Below, one piece after another: positions 27,951 to 35,764 of a stretch of 64,000 nt of DNA; position 1 is the stretch's first letter, and every line of letters starts with the position of its first letter. The stretch comes from JAVJUV01 sp040220415 (lineage in GTDB: Bacteria > Pseudomonadota > Alphaproteobacteria > Rhodobacterales > Rhodobacteraceae), in assembly GCA_040220415.1 (NCBI GenBank), contig JAVJUV010000117.1, positions 1 to 64,000 on the forward strand, written 5' to 3'. The position numbers were made by a program, and so were the translations under genes. Below the pieces are notes generated by a model. It did not search any database. It was not told the DNA's origin and was given only the letters and a program-made list of their open reading frames with translations.

Positions 27951-29519
27951 CTAGGCCGCGAGGCCGGGCGTCGCGCGAATGATCGTGGGGCGGCCCGCGG
28001 TGAAGGCGGCGTTGACGGTCTCGCAGAGGTCCGCGAGGGTTGCCGGTTCTGCGTAGCCGCAGGCGTAGGCCGCCGCCAGGTGGCGCCATTCCGGGTTCTT
28101 CAGCGTGACGGCCACAGGCGAGATCTGGACCGAAACCATGTTGTCGCGGATCTCGCCCAGCGCGTTGTTGTCCCAGACGAGGATCGGAAGCGAAAGGCCC
28201 AGTTCGGCTGCCGTGCCGAGTTCCTGGATGGTGTATTGAATGCCGTAATCGCCCGCGATGGCGAGAACCGGGCCGTCGTGACCGAGCGCGCCCCCGATGG
28301 CGGCGGGCAGCCCGTAGCCCAGCGTGCCGAAGCCCGTGGGGTGGTGCCAGAGGCCCGGTTGGGCCAGATCCCAGACCTCCAGCGCCGCATAGGCGAACTG
28401 GGTCATGTCGGAGAAGATCATGGTGTTCTTCGGGAGTGCTGCAGAGAGCGCGTCGCAGACCGGCACGATACCCGGACGTTCGGCGTCGATCTCGGCCTTC
28501 CAGCGGGAACGCCGGCTGGCGACCTCGGCAGGGGTCCAGTCGGTTTGCAGCGTCTCGTCGACGGCGCGCGCCAGTTCCGCGAAAACCGTGCAGGCGTCGC
28601 CGGGAACGGAAACCTGGCCGGGGCGGGCAAGGACGGTGGAATCGATGTCGATCCGGTATAGCGGGCTGTCGGTTCCAAGGTCGTCGCGCCAGAGATCGCC
28701 CTGGGCAAGTTCGGTGCCGAAGGCGAAGATGGCGTCCGCCGATTGCAGAACTTCGGGGCTTGCCGGCCGTGCGAGGTAGGAGCCGAAGTTCAGCGGCATG
28801 TCGGGCGGGACGATGCCGCGCCCGGCGCAGGTGGTCATGCAGGCGGCGTTCCAACGGCTGAGGATCGGGCCGGCATCATCGATCTGCCGGGCACCACCGC
28901 CGAATATGAAGAGCGGGCGGCGGGCGTTCTTGAGCGCGAATGCGATGGCGGCGATGTGGGTTTCCCCCGGCTTTCCGGGCGATGCCTCGGTCATGCTGTC
29001 CGGAGGAAACGGCGGGGCCTGGTTCCCGAGCGGGCCGATCGGAACCTGGATGTGCCTGGGGCGCGCGCGGGTGGATGCGAACTCGGCCAGCGCCCGGTCC
29101 ACCAGCGCGTAGGCGGCTTGCGGTGTGCGCGCCGTCTCGGACCAGTCGGCCACGGTACGCCCCGCGCCTTCCTGGTCCTTCATCTGGTGCAGTTGCCCGC
29201 GCTTCGCCGCCGTCTCGTCGAGGCAGGTCGAGAGGACCAGCATCGGCACGCTGTCGGACCAGGCCTGCCCCATTGGCGTCATGATGTTGGTCAGACCGGG
29301 CCCGGTGATGACGAAGCAGACGCCCGGACGCCCGGTGGCGCGGGCATATCCGTCGGCCATGAAGCCCGCGCCCTGTTCGTGGCGGGCGAGGACATGGCGG
29401 ATGCCGGCCTGTTCGACGCCGCGGTACATCTCGATGTTGTGGACGCCGGGGATGCCGAAAACGGTATCGACGCCCCTGTCCTTCAGCATGAATGCCAGTT
29501 CCACGCCCAATGGCCGCAT
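27951..29519 (-). CDS. ThDP-dependent 2-oxoacid decarboxylase (5-guanidino-2-oxopentanoate decarboxylase-like)
   Basis: The 522-residue acetolactate-synthase-superfamily enzyme has the pyrimidine-binding glutamate in RHEQGAGFMADGYAR (about 46-60), a central domain, and the diphosphate/Mg2+ motif beginning AGDYGIQYTIQELGTAAE and ending in NN. I judge the AruI-like decarboxylase of the arginine transaminase pathway as the nearest match. Other branched substrates are possible. It lacks the FAD-binding features expected of true acetolactate synthase. Its ATG begins one base after the trkH stop, so translation is likely coupled to trkH. Confidence 0.75.
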   Translation of the reverse strand: MRPLGVELAFMLKDRGVDTVFGIPGVHNIEMYRGVEQAGIRHVLARHEQGAGFMADGYARATGRPGVCFVITGPGLTNIMTPMGQAWSDSVPMLVLSTCLDETAAKRGQLHQMKDQEGAGRTVADWSETARTPQAAYALVDRALAEFASTRARPRHIQVPIGPLGNQAPPFPPDSMTEASPGKPGETHIAAIAFALKNARRPLFIFGGGARQIDDAGPILSRWNAACMTTCAGRGIVPPDMPLNFGSYLARPASPEVLQSADAIFAFGTELAQGDLWRDDLGTDSPLYRIDIDSTVLARPGQVSVPGDACTVFAELARAVDETLQTDWTPAEVASRRSRWKAEIDAERPGIVPVCDALSAALPKNTMIFSDMTQFAYAALEVWDLAQPGLWHHPTGFGTLGYGLPAAIGGALGHDGPVLAIAGDYGIQYTIQELGTAAELGLSLPILVWDNNALGEIRDNMVSVQISPVAVTLKNPEWRHLAAAYACGYAEPATLADLCETVNAAFTAGRPTIIRATPGLAA

Positions 29520-29520
29520 C

Positions 29521-30969
29521 TCAGGTCCTCCAGAAGCGCGTGGTGAACAGAACGAAGACCACCATCAGTTCCAGCCGCCCGATCAGCATGCCGAAGATCA
29601 GGATCCATTTGGCGGGGTCGTTCAGTGTCGAGAAATTGCCCGCGGGACCGATGATGTCACCGAGGCCGGGGCCAATGTTCGCGATGGCCGTGGCTGCACC
29701 AGAGACGGAGGTGACGAAGTCGAGGCCCGTCGCCGAGAGCAGCACGGCGAGAATGCCGAGTGTCACGAAGAACAGCGTCATGAAGGCGGTAACCGAGGAG
29801 ATGACGTCCTCGGTCAGGGTCTGGCCCTCGTACTTGGGTTGAAAAACGCCGTGGGGGCTGTGGATGCGCCGGATCTGGTTCGCGATGGCGGTGGCCATGA
29901 TCTGGTAGCGGAAGATCTTGACCGAGCAGCAGGTCGAACCCGAGCAGCCGCCGATGAGTCCGACGAAGAAAAAGATCGCCACCGGGAAGGCACCCCAAAG
30001 CTGGTAATCCACGCTGGCATAGCCGGTACCCGTCAGGATCGAGGTGACGTTGAACGTCGCCTCGCGCAGCGCATGAAAGAAGTCGTCCTTGTTGGCAAAA
30101 AGCCGGTACAACGTAAGCGTGATGACCAGCAGGAATGTCATCGCAAAAAACACCTGAACCTGACTGTCCCGAAAAAGCGGTCGGGAATTGCCTGCGAGCA
30201 TCTGCACGTATCGTACGAAGGGAAGGCTGGCCAGAACCATGAAGACGGCAGCCACATATTCCGCAGTGCCCTGGAACGCGCCGAACGAGGCGTCACGCGT
30301 CGAGAACCCTCCGGTGGAGAGCGATGTCAGAGCATGATTGACCGCGTCGAACAGGCCCATCCCCGTCATGATGTATGCCATGATGCAGAAGACGGTCAGG
30401 GCCACGTAAACGATGGATATCCGCGATGCGATCTCGGCAGCGCGCGGCAGGACCTTGCCGGCGGTGTCGAATGCTTCGGAGCGGAATATCTGCATGCCGC
30501 CGACGCGCAACTCGGGCAGGAAGGCCATTGCGACGACGATGATACCGATGCCGCCGAACCATTGCAGCATCGAGCGCCAGAGCAGCAACCCTGCAGGCAG
30601 GTTGTCCAGACCGGTGAAGACGGTGGACCCGGTGGTCGTCAGCCCCGACATCGCCTCGAAATAGGCGTCCGTCAGGCTGGCTTCGGTAGCACCCTGAATG
30701 AACGGGATCGCACCGAAGATCGGCAGGACCGCCCAGACGCCGGACGCTATCAGAAAGATCTGCTGGAGTTTCATCTTGCCCGTCACCGCATTGGCGCAGG
30801 CCAGCGAGATCAGTCCGCCGGTCATGGTCGTCAGGATGGCCGATTCCAGAAACACGCCCGCGTGCCCGTTATCGGCCCAGACATCGACGAGCATCGGCAC
30901 CAGCATCGAGACGCCCAACGCCGCGACGAGCAGGCCGATGACATATCCGACGGGGCGCAGGTCGATCAT
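29521..30969 (-). CDS. trkH: TrkH-type potassium uptake channel subunit
   Basis: TrkH forms the K+-conducting pore of the Trk system in the inner membrane. About ten to twelve helices are seen in 482 residues, with four selectivity-filter repeats: TTTGST, LSTGGFST, LTGTGYAS and IGPGLG. The ATG at 30969 (MIDLRPVGY) avoids overlapping the upstream DUF6151 gene. No trkA (NAD-binding regulatory subunit) is nearby, so it must be supplied from another locus. Downstream is the coupled decarboxylase gene. Confidence 0.95.
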   Translation of the reverse strand: MIDLRPVGYVIGLLVAALGVSMLVPMLVDVWADNGHAGVFLESAILTTMTGGLISLACANAVTGKMKLQQIFLIASGVWAVLPIFGAIPFIQGATEASLTDAYFEAMSGLTTTGSTVFTGLDNLPAGLLLWRSMLQWFGGIGIIVVAMAFLPELRVGGMQIFRSEAFDTAGKVLPRAAEIASRISIVYVALTVFCIMAYIMTGMGLFDAVNHALTSLSTGGFSTRDASFGAFQGTAEYVAAVFMVLASLPFVRYVQMLAGNSRPLFRDSQVQVFFAMTFLLVITLTLYRLFANKDDFFHALREATFNVTSILTGTGYASVDYQLWGAFPVAIFFFVGLIGGCSGSTCCSVKIFRYQIMATAIANQIRRIHSPHGVFQPKYEGQTLTEDVISSVTAFMTLFFVTLGILAVLLSATGLDFVTSVSGAATAIANIGPGLGDIIGPAGNFSTLNDPAKWILIFGMLIGRLELMVVFVLFTTRFWRT

Positions 30970-31000
30970 GGGCGAGACTTGGCCGGGGCGCGCGTTCAAG

Positions 31001-31540
31001 TCAATCGCCAAGCATTCGCCCCCCGGCGATGGGCCGGCGGTGGTCGTCGAACAGCGGATTGCGCCGCCAGCCCCCGGTAAGCCGCGATTTCAGGGCGCGT
31101 GGCACGAAAGCGAGAAGGAGAGGCAGCGTGCCGCCCGTGCCGTCATCGGGAACCTTGCCTGTCGCTTCGCGCCGGAACACCCGGATGGCGACGGGACCGA
31201 GCGCGTCGGGATCGCTGAAGCGGTGGCTCATGACCGTCAGGAAAGGGACCGAGGGGGTCGCGAGCGTGTTCGCGAAGGGCGTGTTGCAGCAGGTCGTATG
31301 CCAGCGCAGCGGCCCCTTGGCGGTCAGCCTGACCCATGCCAGCTTGTCCGCCCCCCGCGTGATCCGCGCATTCTCGGGCGCGACCTGGTAGAGATCGCTG
31401 CCACCGTAGGCGTCGAGCGCATCGCCGGCGTCGGTCAGCGCCGAAAAGCGCCGGCAGGACCCGCAATAGCAGACAGCCCGCGTCCCGCCTCTGGGGTCGA
31501 TCTCGGCGGCGACAGCGCCGCATCTGCACGTCCATTCCAT
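31001..31540 (-). CDS. DUF6151-like, GFA-type cysteine-rich protein
   Basis: The 179-residue protein has an N-terminal zinc-ribbon-like set of cysteines (CRCGAV, VCYCGSCRRF), then CCNTPFANT. This resembles glutathione-dependent formaldehyde-activating (GFA/Mss4) folds; I believe it belongs to DUF6151. It may bind zinc or a small thiol adduct, but no activity is established. It lies 31 bases upstream of trkH on the same strand and could be the first gene of that transcript. Confidence 0.75.
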   Translation of the reverse strand: MEWTCRCGAVAAEIDPRGGTRAVCYCGSCRRFSALTDAGDALDAYGGSDLYQVAPENARITRGADKLAWVRLTAKGPLRWHTTCCNTPFANTLATPSVPFLTVMSHRFSDPDALGPVAIRVFRREATGKVPDDGTGGTLPLLLAFVPRALKSRLTGGWRRNPLFDDHRRPIAGGRMLGD

Positions 31541-31600
31541 ACGGTCAGTCTCCGTCGTTTGTGCGCGGAGCCTAGATCGGGAGGCCGGCGGGCGAAAGGT

Positions 31601-32701
31601 TTAGCCGACGTGGAACAGAGACGCGAAAAGGCGCGGGTCCAGGCTCACCGCCTCGAAGGTCTCGCCCTCGGTCAGGACCGACACGGCGTCGTGGCTGTGC
31701 AGGCTTTCCTGGTGGGATGCAATCACGCGGAAATCGCCCACTCGGTGATCCCCCTGAAGCGCCTCGGCGAAGAGCCGCGCGGCATCTTCGACGAAGATCG
31801 GGTTGGCGGCGTTCAACTCGGCAAATGCCTGTTCGTCCTCGCGCTTGACCATGACCTGCGTCTCGGTCGGCACCGCCGCGCGACAGAGTGCCACCGCGTC
31901 CTCGAACCAGAGAGTGGGCGCGTCGGGATCAAGCACTATCGACAGGCGCGCGACCGAGCGCTGTGAATGCGGCGTGGCCAATTGCCCACGCTCGCGGCGG
32001 GCATGCTCCGACAACTCCAGCGAGCACGGGCAGGTCGAGGAATAGACGTAATCGAGATGCAGGATGCGCGTGCGCACCCCGTCCTGTTCCACCAGTTCAA
32101 GCGCAATGTCGTAGTACTGCCAGCCGGAGAGTCCCGAGCGCAGGCTGGAGACCTTCATCGGAAATGAGAAACGCATCTGGATGCGGGCGTCGAAGCTTTC
32201 GAGATCGCTTTTGTAGTCGTCCAGCGCGGCCTCGATCACTTCGAACGAGAATGTGCTTTCGGAATGGGCATAAAACGAGCGCATGATCCGGCTCATGTTG
32301 ATGCCCTTCTTGTCCGCGTCGAGACTGACGGTGCCGGTGACGGAGGTGTCGAGCAGGCGTTCGCCCCCATCTCTCATGTGGAAGCGGACGGGCAGCCGGA
32401 AATTCGAGATGCCGACATGCTGGATGGCGCGGCGCGCGCCCTTGATCAGCGATTCCGGCCCGTTCTGAAGATCGGGCAGCGTGTCCTTGTAGGCCGCGTC
32501 CACGGTGAAGCCCTCGGGATAGGCGCGCGAGAGAGCCGGATAGTCCGCCCCCTGCCCCGGCAGAAGCTGGCGCAGCGCCGGATCGAGAGTCTCGACTTCG
32601 GCCGCGTCGGCGCCTTCGGCCCAGCCGCGCAACAGGCGCAGGGCGCGGGCCGCATCCTCGCGGGTGAATTCGCGGTCGAAATCGGGGCTGTGAATATTCA
32701 T
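31601..32701 (-). CDS. folE2: GTP cyclohydrolase FolE2 (type IB)
   Basis: FolE2 converts GTP to dihydroneopterin triphosphate, the entry step to folate and to some modified tRNA bases. It replaces the zinc enzyme FolE and can use other metals. The 366-residue sequence contains the catalytic cysteine in SSTCPCSLELSEHARRERGQ and the metal/substrate region VIASHQESLHSHDA. The first 80 residues are an extension that I recall as typical of Roseobacter homologues. I looked for a Zur-type operator upstream and saw none. Confidence 0.93.
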   Translation of the reverse strand: MNIHSPDFDREFTREDAARALRLLRGWAEGADAAEVETLDPALRQLLPGQGADYPALSRAYPEGFTVDAAYKDTLPDLQNGPESLIKGARRAIQHVGISNFRLPVRFHMRDGGERLLDTSVTGTVSLDADKKGINMSRIMRSFYAHSESTFSFEVIEAALDDYKSDLESFDARIQMRFSFPMKVSSLRSGLSGWQYYDIALELVEQDGVRTRILHLDYVYSSTCPCSLELSEHARRERGQLATPHSQRSVARLSIVLDPDAPTLWFEDAVALCRAAVPTETQVMVKREDEQAFAELNAANPIFVEDAARLFAEALQGDHRVGDFRVIASHQESLHSHDAVSVLTEGETFEAVSLDPRLFASLFHVG

Positions 32702-32798
32702 GATATCTCTCTTGTTCGACAGGCACCGTCACTTGGGGCAATCGCGGCCCATCTCCGACGGTCAGTGCTTATTCATACGCGAGCCGGGCTGTAACGGA

Positions 32799-33533
32799 TC
32801 ATCGATAACGTGCGATGAAGCGTTTCAAGATTTCCTGCGGAACGGTTACGTCGGCCGACAGGCAGACGCCTGTCAGTCGATCCGCCTCGTCCGGGTGAAA
32901 ATATCCGCGATTCCTGTAGATTCGGATGCGATCGGCAAAGACATTGCCGTCGGCCTCTGGGTGGAACTGGGTGGCATAGACGTTCCTGCCGGTGCGGATC
33001 ATCTGGAACGGGCAGCGTTCGGACGCCATCAGGTGGACCGCCTTTGGCGGCAGGTACTGCACCGCTTCCTTGTGGCCGACCAGGGCATTGAACCGCTCGG
33101 GCAGGCCCTTGAGCAGGGGGTCGCTCTGGCCTTCGGGCGTCACCCGGCAGGGCACCGGCATGACAGGCTCGCCGTAGCGCTTCTTCGAGACTTCGCCGCC
33201 CAGGTGATGGGCCAGGATGCCGATGCCGTAGCAACAGCCCAGAAAGGGAATGTCACGGGCGGTGATTTCGGGCATCAGCCCCATGATCTCGGCCTCGGCG
33301 CGGGCTTCCGCCGGATCCCTGGTGGCAGGGTCGTCGCTGACGCAGCCCGGACCGCCGCCGACGATCACGCCGGCATAGTCGTCCAGCGAGAGGTCGCGGG
33401 GCAAGGACTGCGACTCGAGCCGGATGCGGTGCGCGCGATCCGCCTCAAGCCCGCCCCTTGACAGGAAAGCGTGGAATTCGCCGTCGGAGGCTTCGTCTTC
33501 GGGGCGCAGTTGCAGGATCAGGAACGGCTTCAC
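32799..33533 (-). CDS. Class I glutamine amidotransferase-like protein
   Basis: The 244-residue stand-alone GATase has the nucleophile elbow FLGCCYGIGILAHHLGG, with the catalytic cysteine in the GCCYG turn, and the His-Glu pair in ATQFHPEAD. The protein therefore looks active as a glutaminase or related transferase. No synthetase domain is fused, so the acceptor is unknown. The GTG start at 33533 overlaps the GNAT stop by four bases (GTGA) and follows GGAAGGAAG. It is the third gene of the metZ operon under the SAM-II riboswitch, which suggests a link to sulfur amino acids. Confidence 0.85.
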   Translation of the reverse strand: MKPFLILQLRPEDEASDGEFHAFLSRGGLEADRAHRIRLESQSLPRDLSLDDYAGVIVGGGPGCVSDDPATRDPAEARAEAEIMGLMPEITARDIPFLGCCYGIGILAHHLGGEVSKKRYGEPVMPVPCRVTPEGQSDPLLKGLPERFNALVGHKEAVQYLPPKAVHLMASERCPFQMIRTGRNVYATQFHPEADGNVFADRIRIYRNRGYFHPDEADRLTGVCLSADVTVPQEILKRFIARYR

Positions 33534-34021
33534 GCCGCCGCTTCCTTCCCCTTCAATGTCTTCTCCATCAAAGCATTCGAAAGACAAACGCCCAGCCGCT
33601 CCACTGTCTGGCGTCTGACGACGCGCCACCCCTGCCGCCGGAAGAACGGCTCGGCCAGCAGGCTGGCCTCGGTTTCGAGCCGGGTCAAGCCCCGCGCACG
33701 CGCGCGTCCCTCGAGAACCGCGTAAAGCGCGCCTGAAACGCCTTTGCCCATGACTTCGGGCAGGACGAAAGCCAGGTCGAGGTAGGCGCGCGCCGGGTCG
33801 AAGGACATGAAGCCGACCGGACCGCCGGGCGTGTCGGCGACGACCGTCTCGGCCTCTGCGAGCCGCAGTTCCCAGGACCGGGTCAGCGGCACCTCGGGCG
33901 ACCAGGCCGCGCGTTCCTCGGGCGAATAGTGCGACGCTGCCCCTTCGTGGACGGCGCGGTGGAAGATCTCGGCCAGAGGGCGCGCGTCGCCCGCGGCATA
34001 GGAGCGGATCGTCAGTTCCAT
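33530..34021 (-). CDS. GNAT family N-acetyltransferase
   Basis: This 163-residue GNAT protein has the acetyl-CoA-binding region AFVLPEVMGKGVSGALYAVLEGRARARG (motif A with the Q/RxxGxG/A loop as GKGVSG). The end FFRRQGWRVVRRQTVE matches the family's last strands. The acceptor substrate is unknown. Its ATG overlaps the metZ stop by one base (TGATG), and its stop overlaps the GATase start, so the three genes appear translationally coupled. This context links it to methionine or homocysteine metabolism, by inference only. Confidence 0.87.
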   Translation of the reverse strand: MELTIRSYAAGDARPLAEIFHRAVHEGAASHYSPEERAAWSPEVPLTRSWELRLAEAETVVADTPGGPVGFMSFDPARAYLDLAFVLPEVMGKGVSGALYAVLEGRARARGLTRLETEASLLAEPFFRRQGWRVVRRQTVERLGVCLSNALMEKTLKGKEAAA

Positions 34022-35202
34022 CAGACCGCGTCCAGCGCCTGCCTCAGGTCGGCGATCAGATCCTCGGGGTCCTCGATCCCCACCGACAGCCGCACGAGCC
34101 CGGGCGTGATGCCCAGCGCAGCGCGCTGGTCTTCGGTCAGGCGCTGGTGGGTCGTTGTTGTGGGATGGGTGACGATCGACTTGGCGTCGCCGAGGTTGTT
34201 CGAGATGATCACGATTTCCAGCGCATTCAGGAACCGGAACGCGGCGTCTTGGCCGCCGCGCACCTCCAGGGCGACGACGGTGCCGCCTTTTTCAAGCTGG
34301 CGCATGGCGATCTCGTGCTGCGGATGACTGGGAAGGCCCGGATACAGGACGCGGGAGAGCTTGGGATGCCCCTCGAGCGCTTCGGCGATGGCAAGGGTGC
34401 CCGCCGCCTGCGCGCGCACCCGCAAGTCCAGCGTCTCGAGTCCCTTGAGCAGAAGCCAGGCGGTAAAGGGCGACATCGCGCCGCCGGTGTGCTTGAGGTA
34501 GGGTTCCAGCGTCTTGCGGATGTACTCGCGCGTGCCAAGGACGACGCCGCCCAGAACGCGGCCCTGGCCGTCGATGTGCTTCGTGGCGGAATAGACGACC
34601 ACGTCGGCCCCGAGTTCCAGCGCGCGACTGAAGACCGGGGTGGAGAAGACGTTGTCGACGATCACGGTTGCGCCGACCTTGTGTGCGATCTCGGCGACGG
34701 CGGGCAGGTCGATCACCTCCAGCGTCGGGTTCGACATGGATTCGAGAAACACCGCCCTGGTGTCGGGCCGCAGGGCAGCGCGCCACTGATCAAGGTCGGT
34801 GCCGTCGACGAAGGTGACTTCGACGCCGAAACGCGACAGCACGTCTTCGAGAATGTAGAGGCAGGACCCGAACAGCGCGCGCGACGACACGACATGGTCG
34901 CCCGACTTGAGCATGGAGGTCAGCGCAGCGTTGACGGCGGCCATCCCGCTGGCGGTCGCGAAGGCGTCCTCGGCCCCTTCCAGCGCGGCGATGCGTTCTT
35001 CGAACATGCGCACTGTCGGATTGCCGTAGCGGGCATAGATGAATTCGTCTTCGCCCGCCTTCTCGAACCGCTGCGCGGCCTGCTCGGCGCTGTCATAGAC
35101 AAAGCCCTGCGTCAGGAAGATCGGCTCGGCCACTTCGCCATACTGGCTGCGGCGGATGCCTTCGTGCACGAGTTTCGTGCGGGTTTTCCAATCCTTGGAC
35201 AT
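34021..35202 (-). CDS. metZ: O-succinylhomoserine sulfhydrylase
   Basis: MetZ makes homocysteine directly from O-succinyl- (or O-acetyl-) homoserine and sulfide, using PLP. The 393-residue Cys/Met-metabolism enzyme shows SGMAAVNAAL, the PLP-binding aspartate region VDNVFSTP and the Schiff-base lysine in SATKHIDGQGRVLGG. The ATG at 35202 was chosen because GGAGGTG precedes it. An earlier GTG falls inside the terminator hairpin of the leader. It is preceded by a SAM-II riboswitch and terminator, so SAM should repress it. First gene of a three-gene coupled operon. Confidence 0.96.
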   Translation of the reverse strand: MSKDWKTRTKLVHEGIRRSQYGEVAEPIFLTQGFVYDSAEQAAQRFEKAGEDEFIYARYGNPTVRMFEERIAALEGAEDAFATASGMAAVNAALTSMLKSGDHVVSSRALFGSCLYILEDVLSRFGVEVTFVDGTDLDQWRAALRPDTRAVFLESMSNPTLEVIDLPAVAEIAHKVGATVIVDNVFSTPVFSRALELGADVVVYSATKHIDGQGRVLGGVVLGTREYIRKTLEPYLKHTGGAMSPFTAWLLLKGLETLDLRVRAQAAGTLAIAEALEGHPKLSRVLYPGLPSHPQHEIAMRQLEKGGTVVALEVRGGQDAAFRFLNALEIVIISNNLGDAKSIVTHPTTTTHQRLTEDQRAALGITPGLVRLSVGIEDPEDLIADLRQALDAV

Positions 35203-35220
35203 GGGGACACCTCCTTTCCA

Positions 35221-35253
35221 AACAAAAGCCCCCACCGCGTGAGCGCCGGGGGC
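35221..35253 (-). terminator. Leader terminator between the SAM-II aptamer and metZ
   Basis: On the minus strand GCCCCC (35253-35248) pairs with GGGGGC (35233-35228), with an inner GC-rich loop, followed by TTTTGTT. It sits between the aptamer and the metZ ribosome site, the layout of a transcription-attenuating riboswitch. Confidence 0.85.
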
Positions 35254-35267
35254 GAGGAGTCGTCCCT

Positions 35268-35323
35268 GACCTCTTTAGCGGAATGTTTAACGTGGCCCGC
35301 AATCCGGTGAACAAATCGCCACG
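35268..35323 (-). promoter_or_regulatory. SAM-II riboswitch of metZ
   Basis: The minus strand matches the SAM-II aptamer: P1 is CGTGGC (35323-35318) paired with GCCACG (35296-35291). The loop contains GATTTG and ATTGC, then TTAAACATT and the conserved GCTAAAGAGG tail (35279-35270). The pseudoknot pairs CGGA in the loop (35306-35303) with TCCG in the tail (35282-35279). SAM-II aptamers control methionine biosynthesis genes in alphaproteobacteria. This one precedes a terminator and metZ, so SAM is expected to switch the operon off. Confidence 0.93.
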
Positions 35324-35389
35324 GTGGAGGCTGGCTACTCCCGAAGGCTGGTAAGGTCAAGAGTTTCGTACGTCCGGGTGCGCCCGGTT

Positions 35390-35752
35390 TCAGAGATCCG
35401 GATCGCGCTGCGGTCCCCGGATCAGGGAGTGGGCCGTGTAGACCAGGACCGCCGTCCCGACTGCTCCGACGGCCGCAATCCCGAGAAGTACGATGTAGTC
35501 GACCGGTCCGCCCATGTCGGTCAGGTGCGAATGGGTGATCCAGAGCACGAACCAGACGGCCCCGGCGGCCCCGAAGGGCATCGAGACCTGCGCCAGCAGG
35601 AATTTCCACCAGCTGATCCGGTGATCCCGGATCAGGACATAAAGATACGCCAGCGTGACGACGACGGCGGCGGCGACCATGCCCCAGAACAGCCAGCGCC
35701 CGAAGATTTCCTCGAAGACGGCGAGCAGGGTTTCGAGTGTCAGTTCCTTCAT
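35390..35752 (-). CDS. DUF5368 family membrane protein
   Basis: The 120-residue protein has three helices (about 20-42, 52-72 and 85-110) and opens with MKELTLETLLAVFEEIFGRW. I assign DUF5368 from recall of the family; its role is unknown. It lies 12 bases downstream of the SQR-like gene and is almost certainly co-transcribed with it, which suggests a membrane anchor or partner for sulfide or sulfur oxidation. Confidence 0.75.
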   Translation of the reverse strand: MKELTLETLLAVFEEIFGRWLFWGMVAAAVVVTLAYLYVLIRDHRISWWKFLLAQVSMPFGAAGAVWFVLWITHSHLTDMGGPVDYIVLLGIAAVGAVGTAVLVYTAHSLIRGPQRDPDL

Positions 35753-35764
35753 CTTTCCGTCTCC

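Noticed and set aside
29125..31080. 651-residue plus-strand ORF
   Set aside because: It is antisense to the decarboxylase and TrkH genes, which have clear motifs; the long frame comes from high GC.
32702..32798. Zur or PreQ1 regulatory element before folE2
   Set aside because: No matching palindrome or riboswitch core was found by eye.
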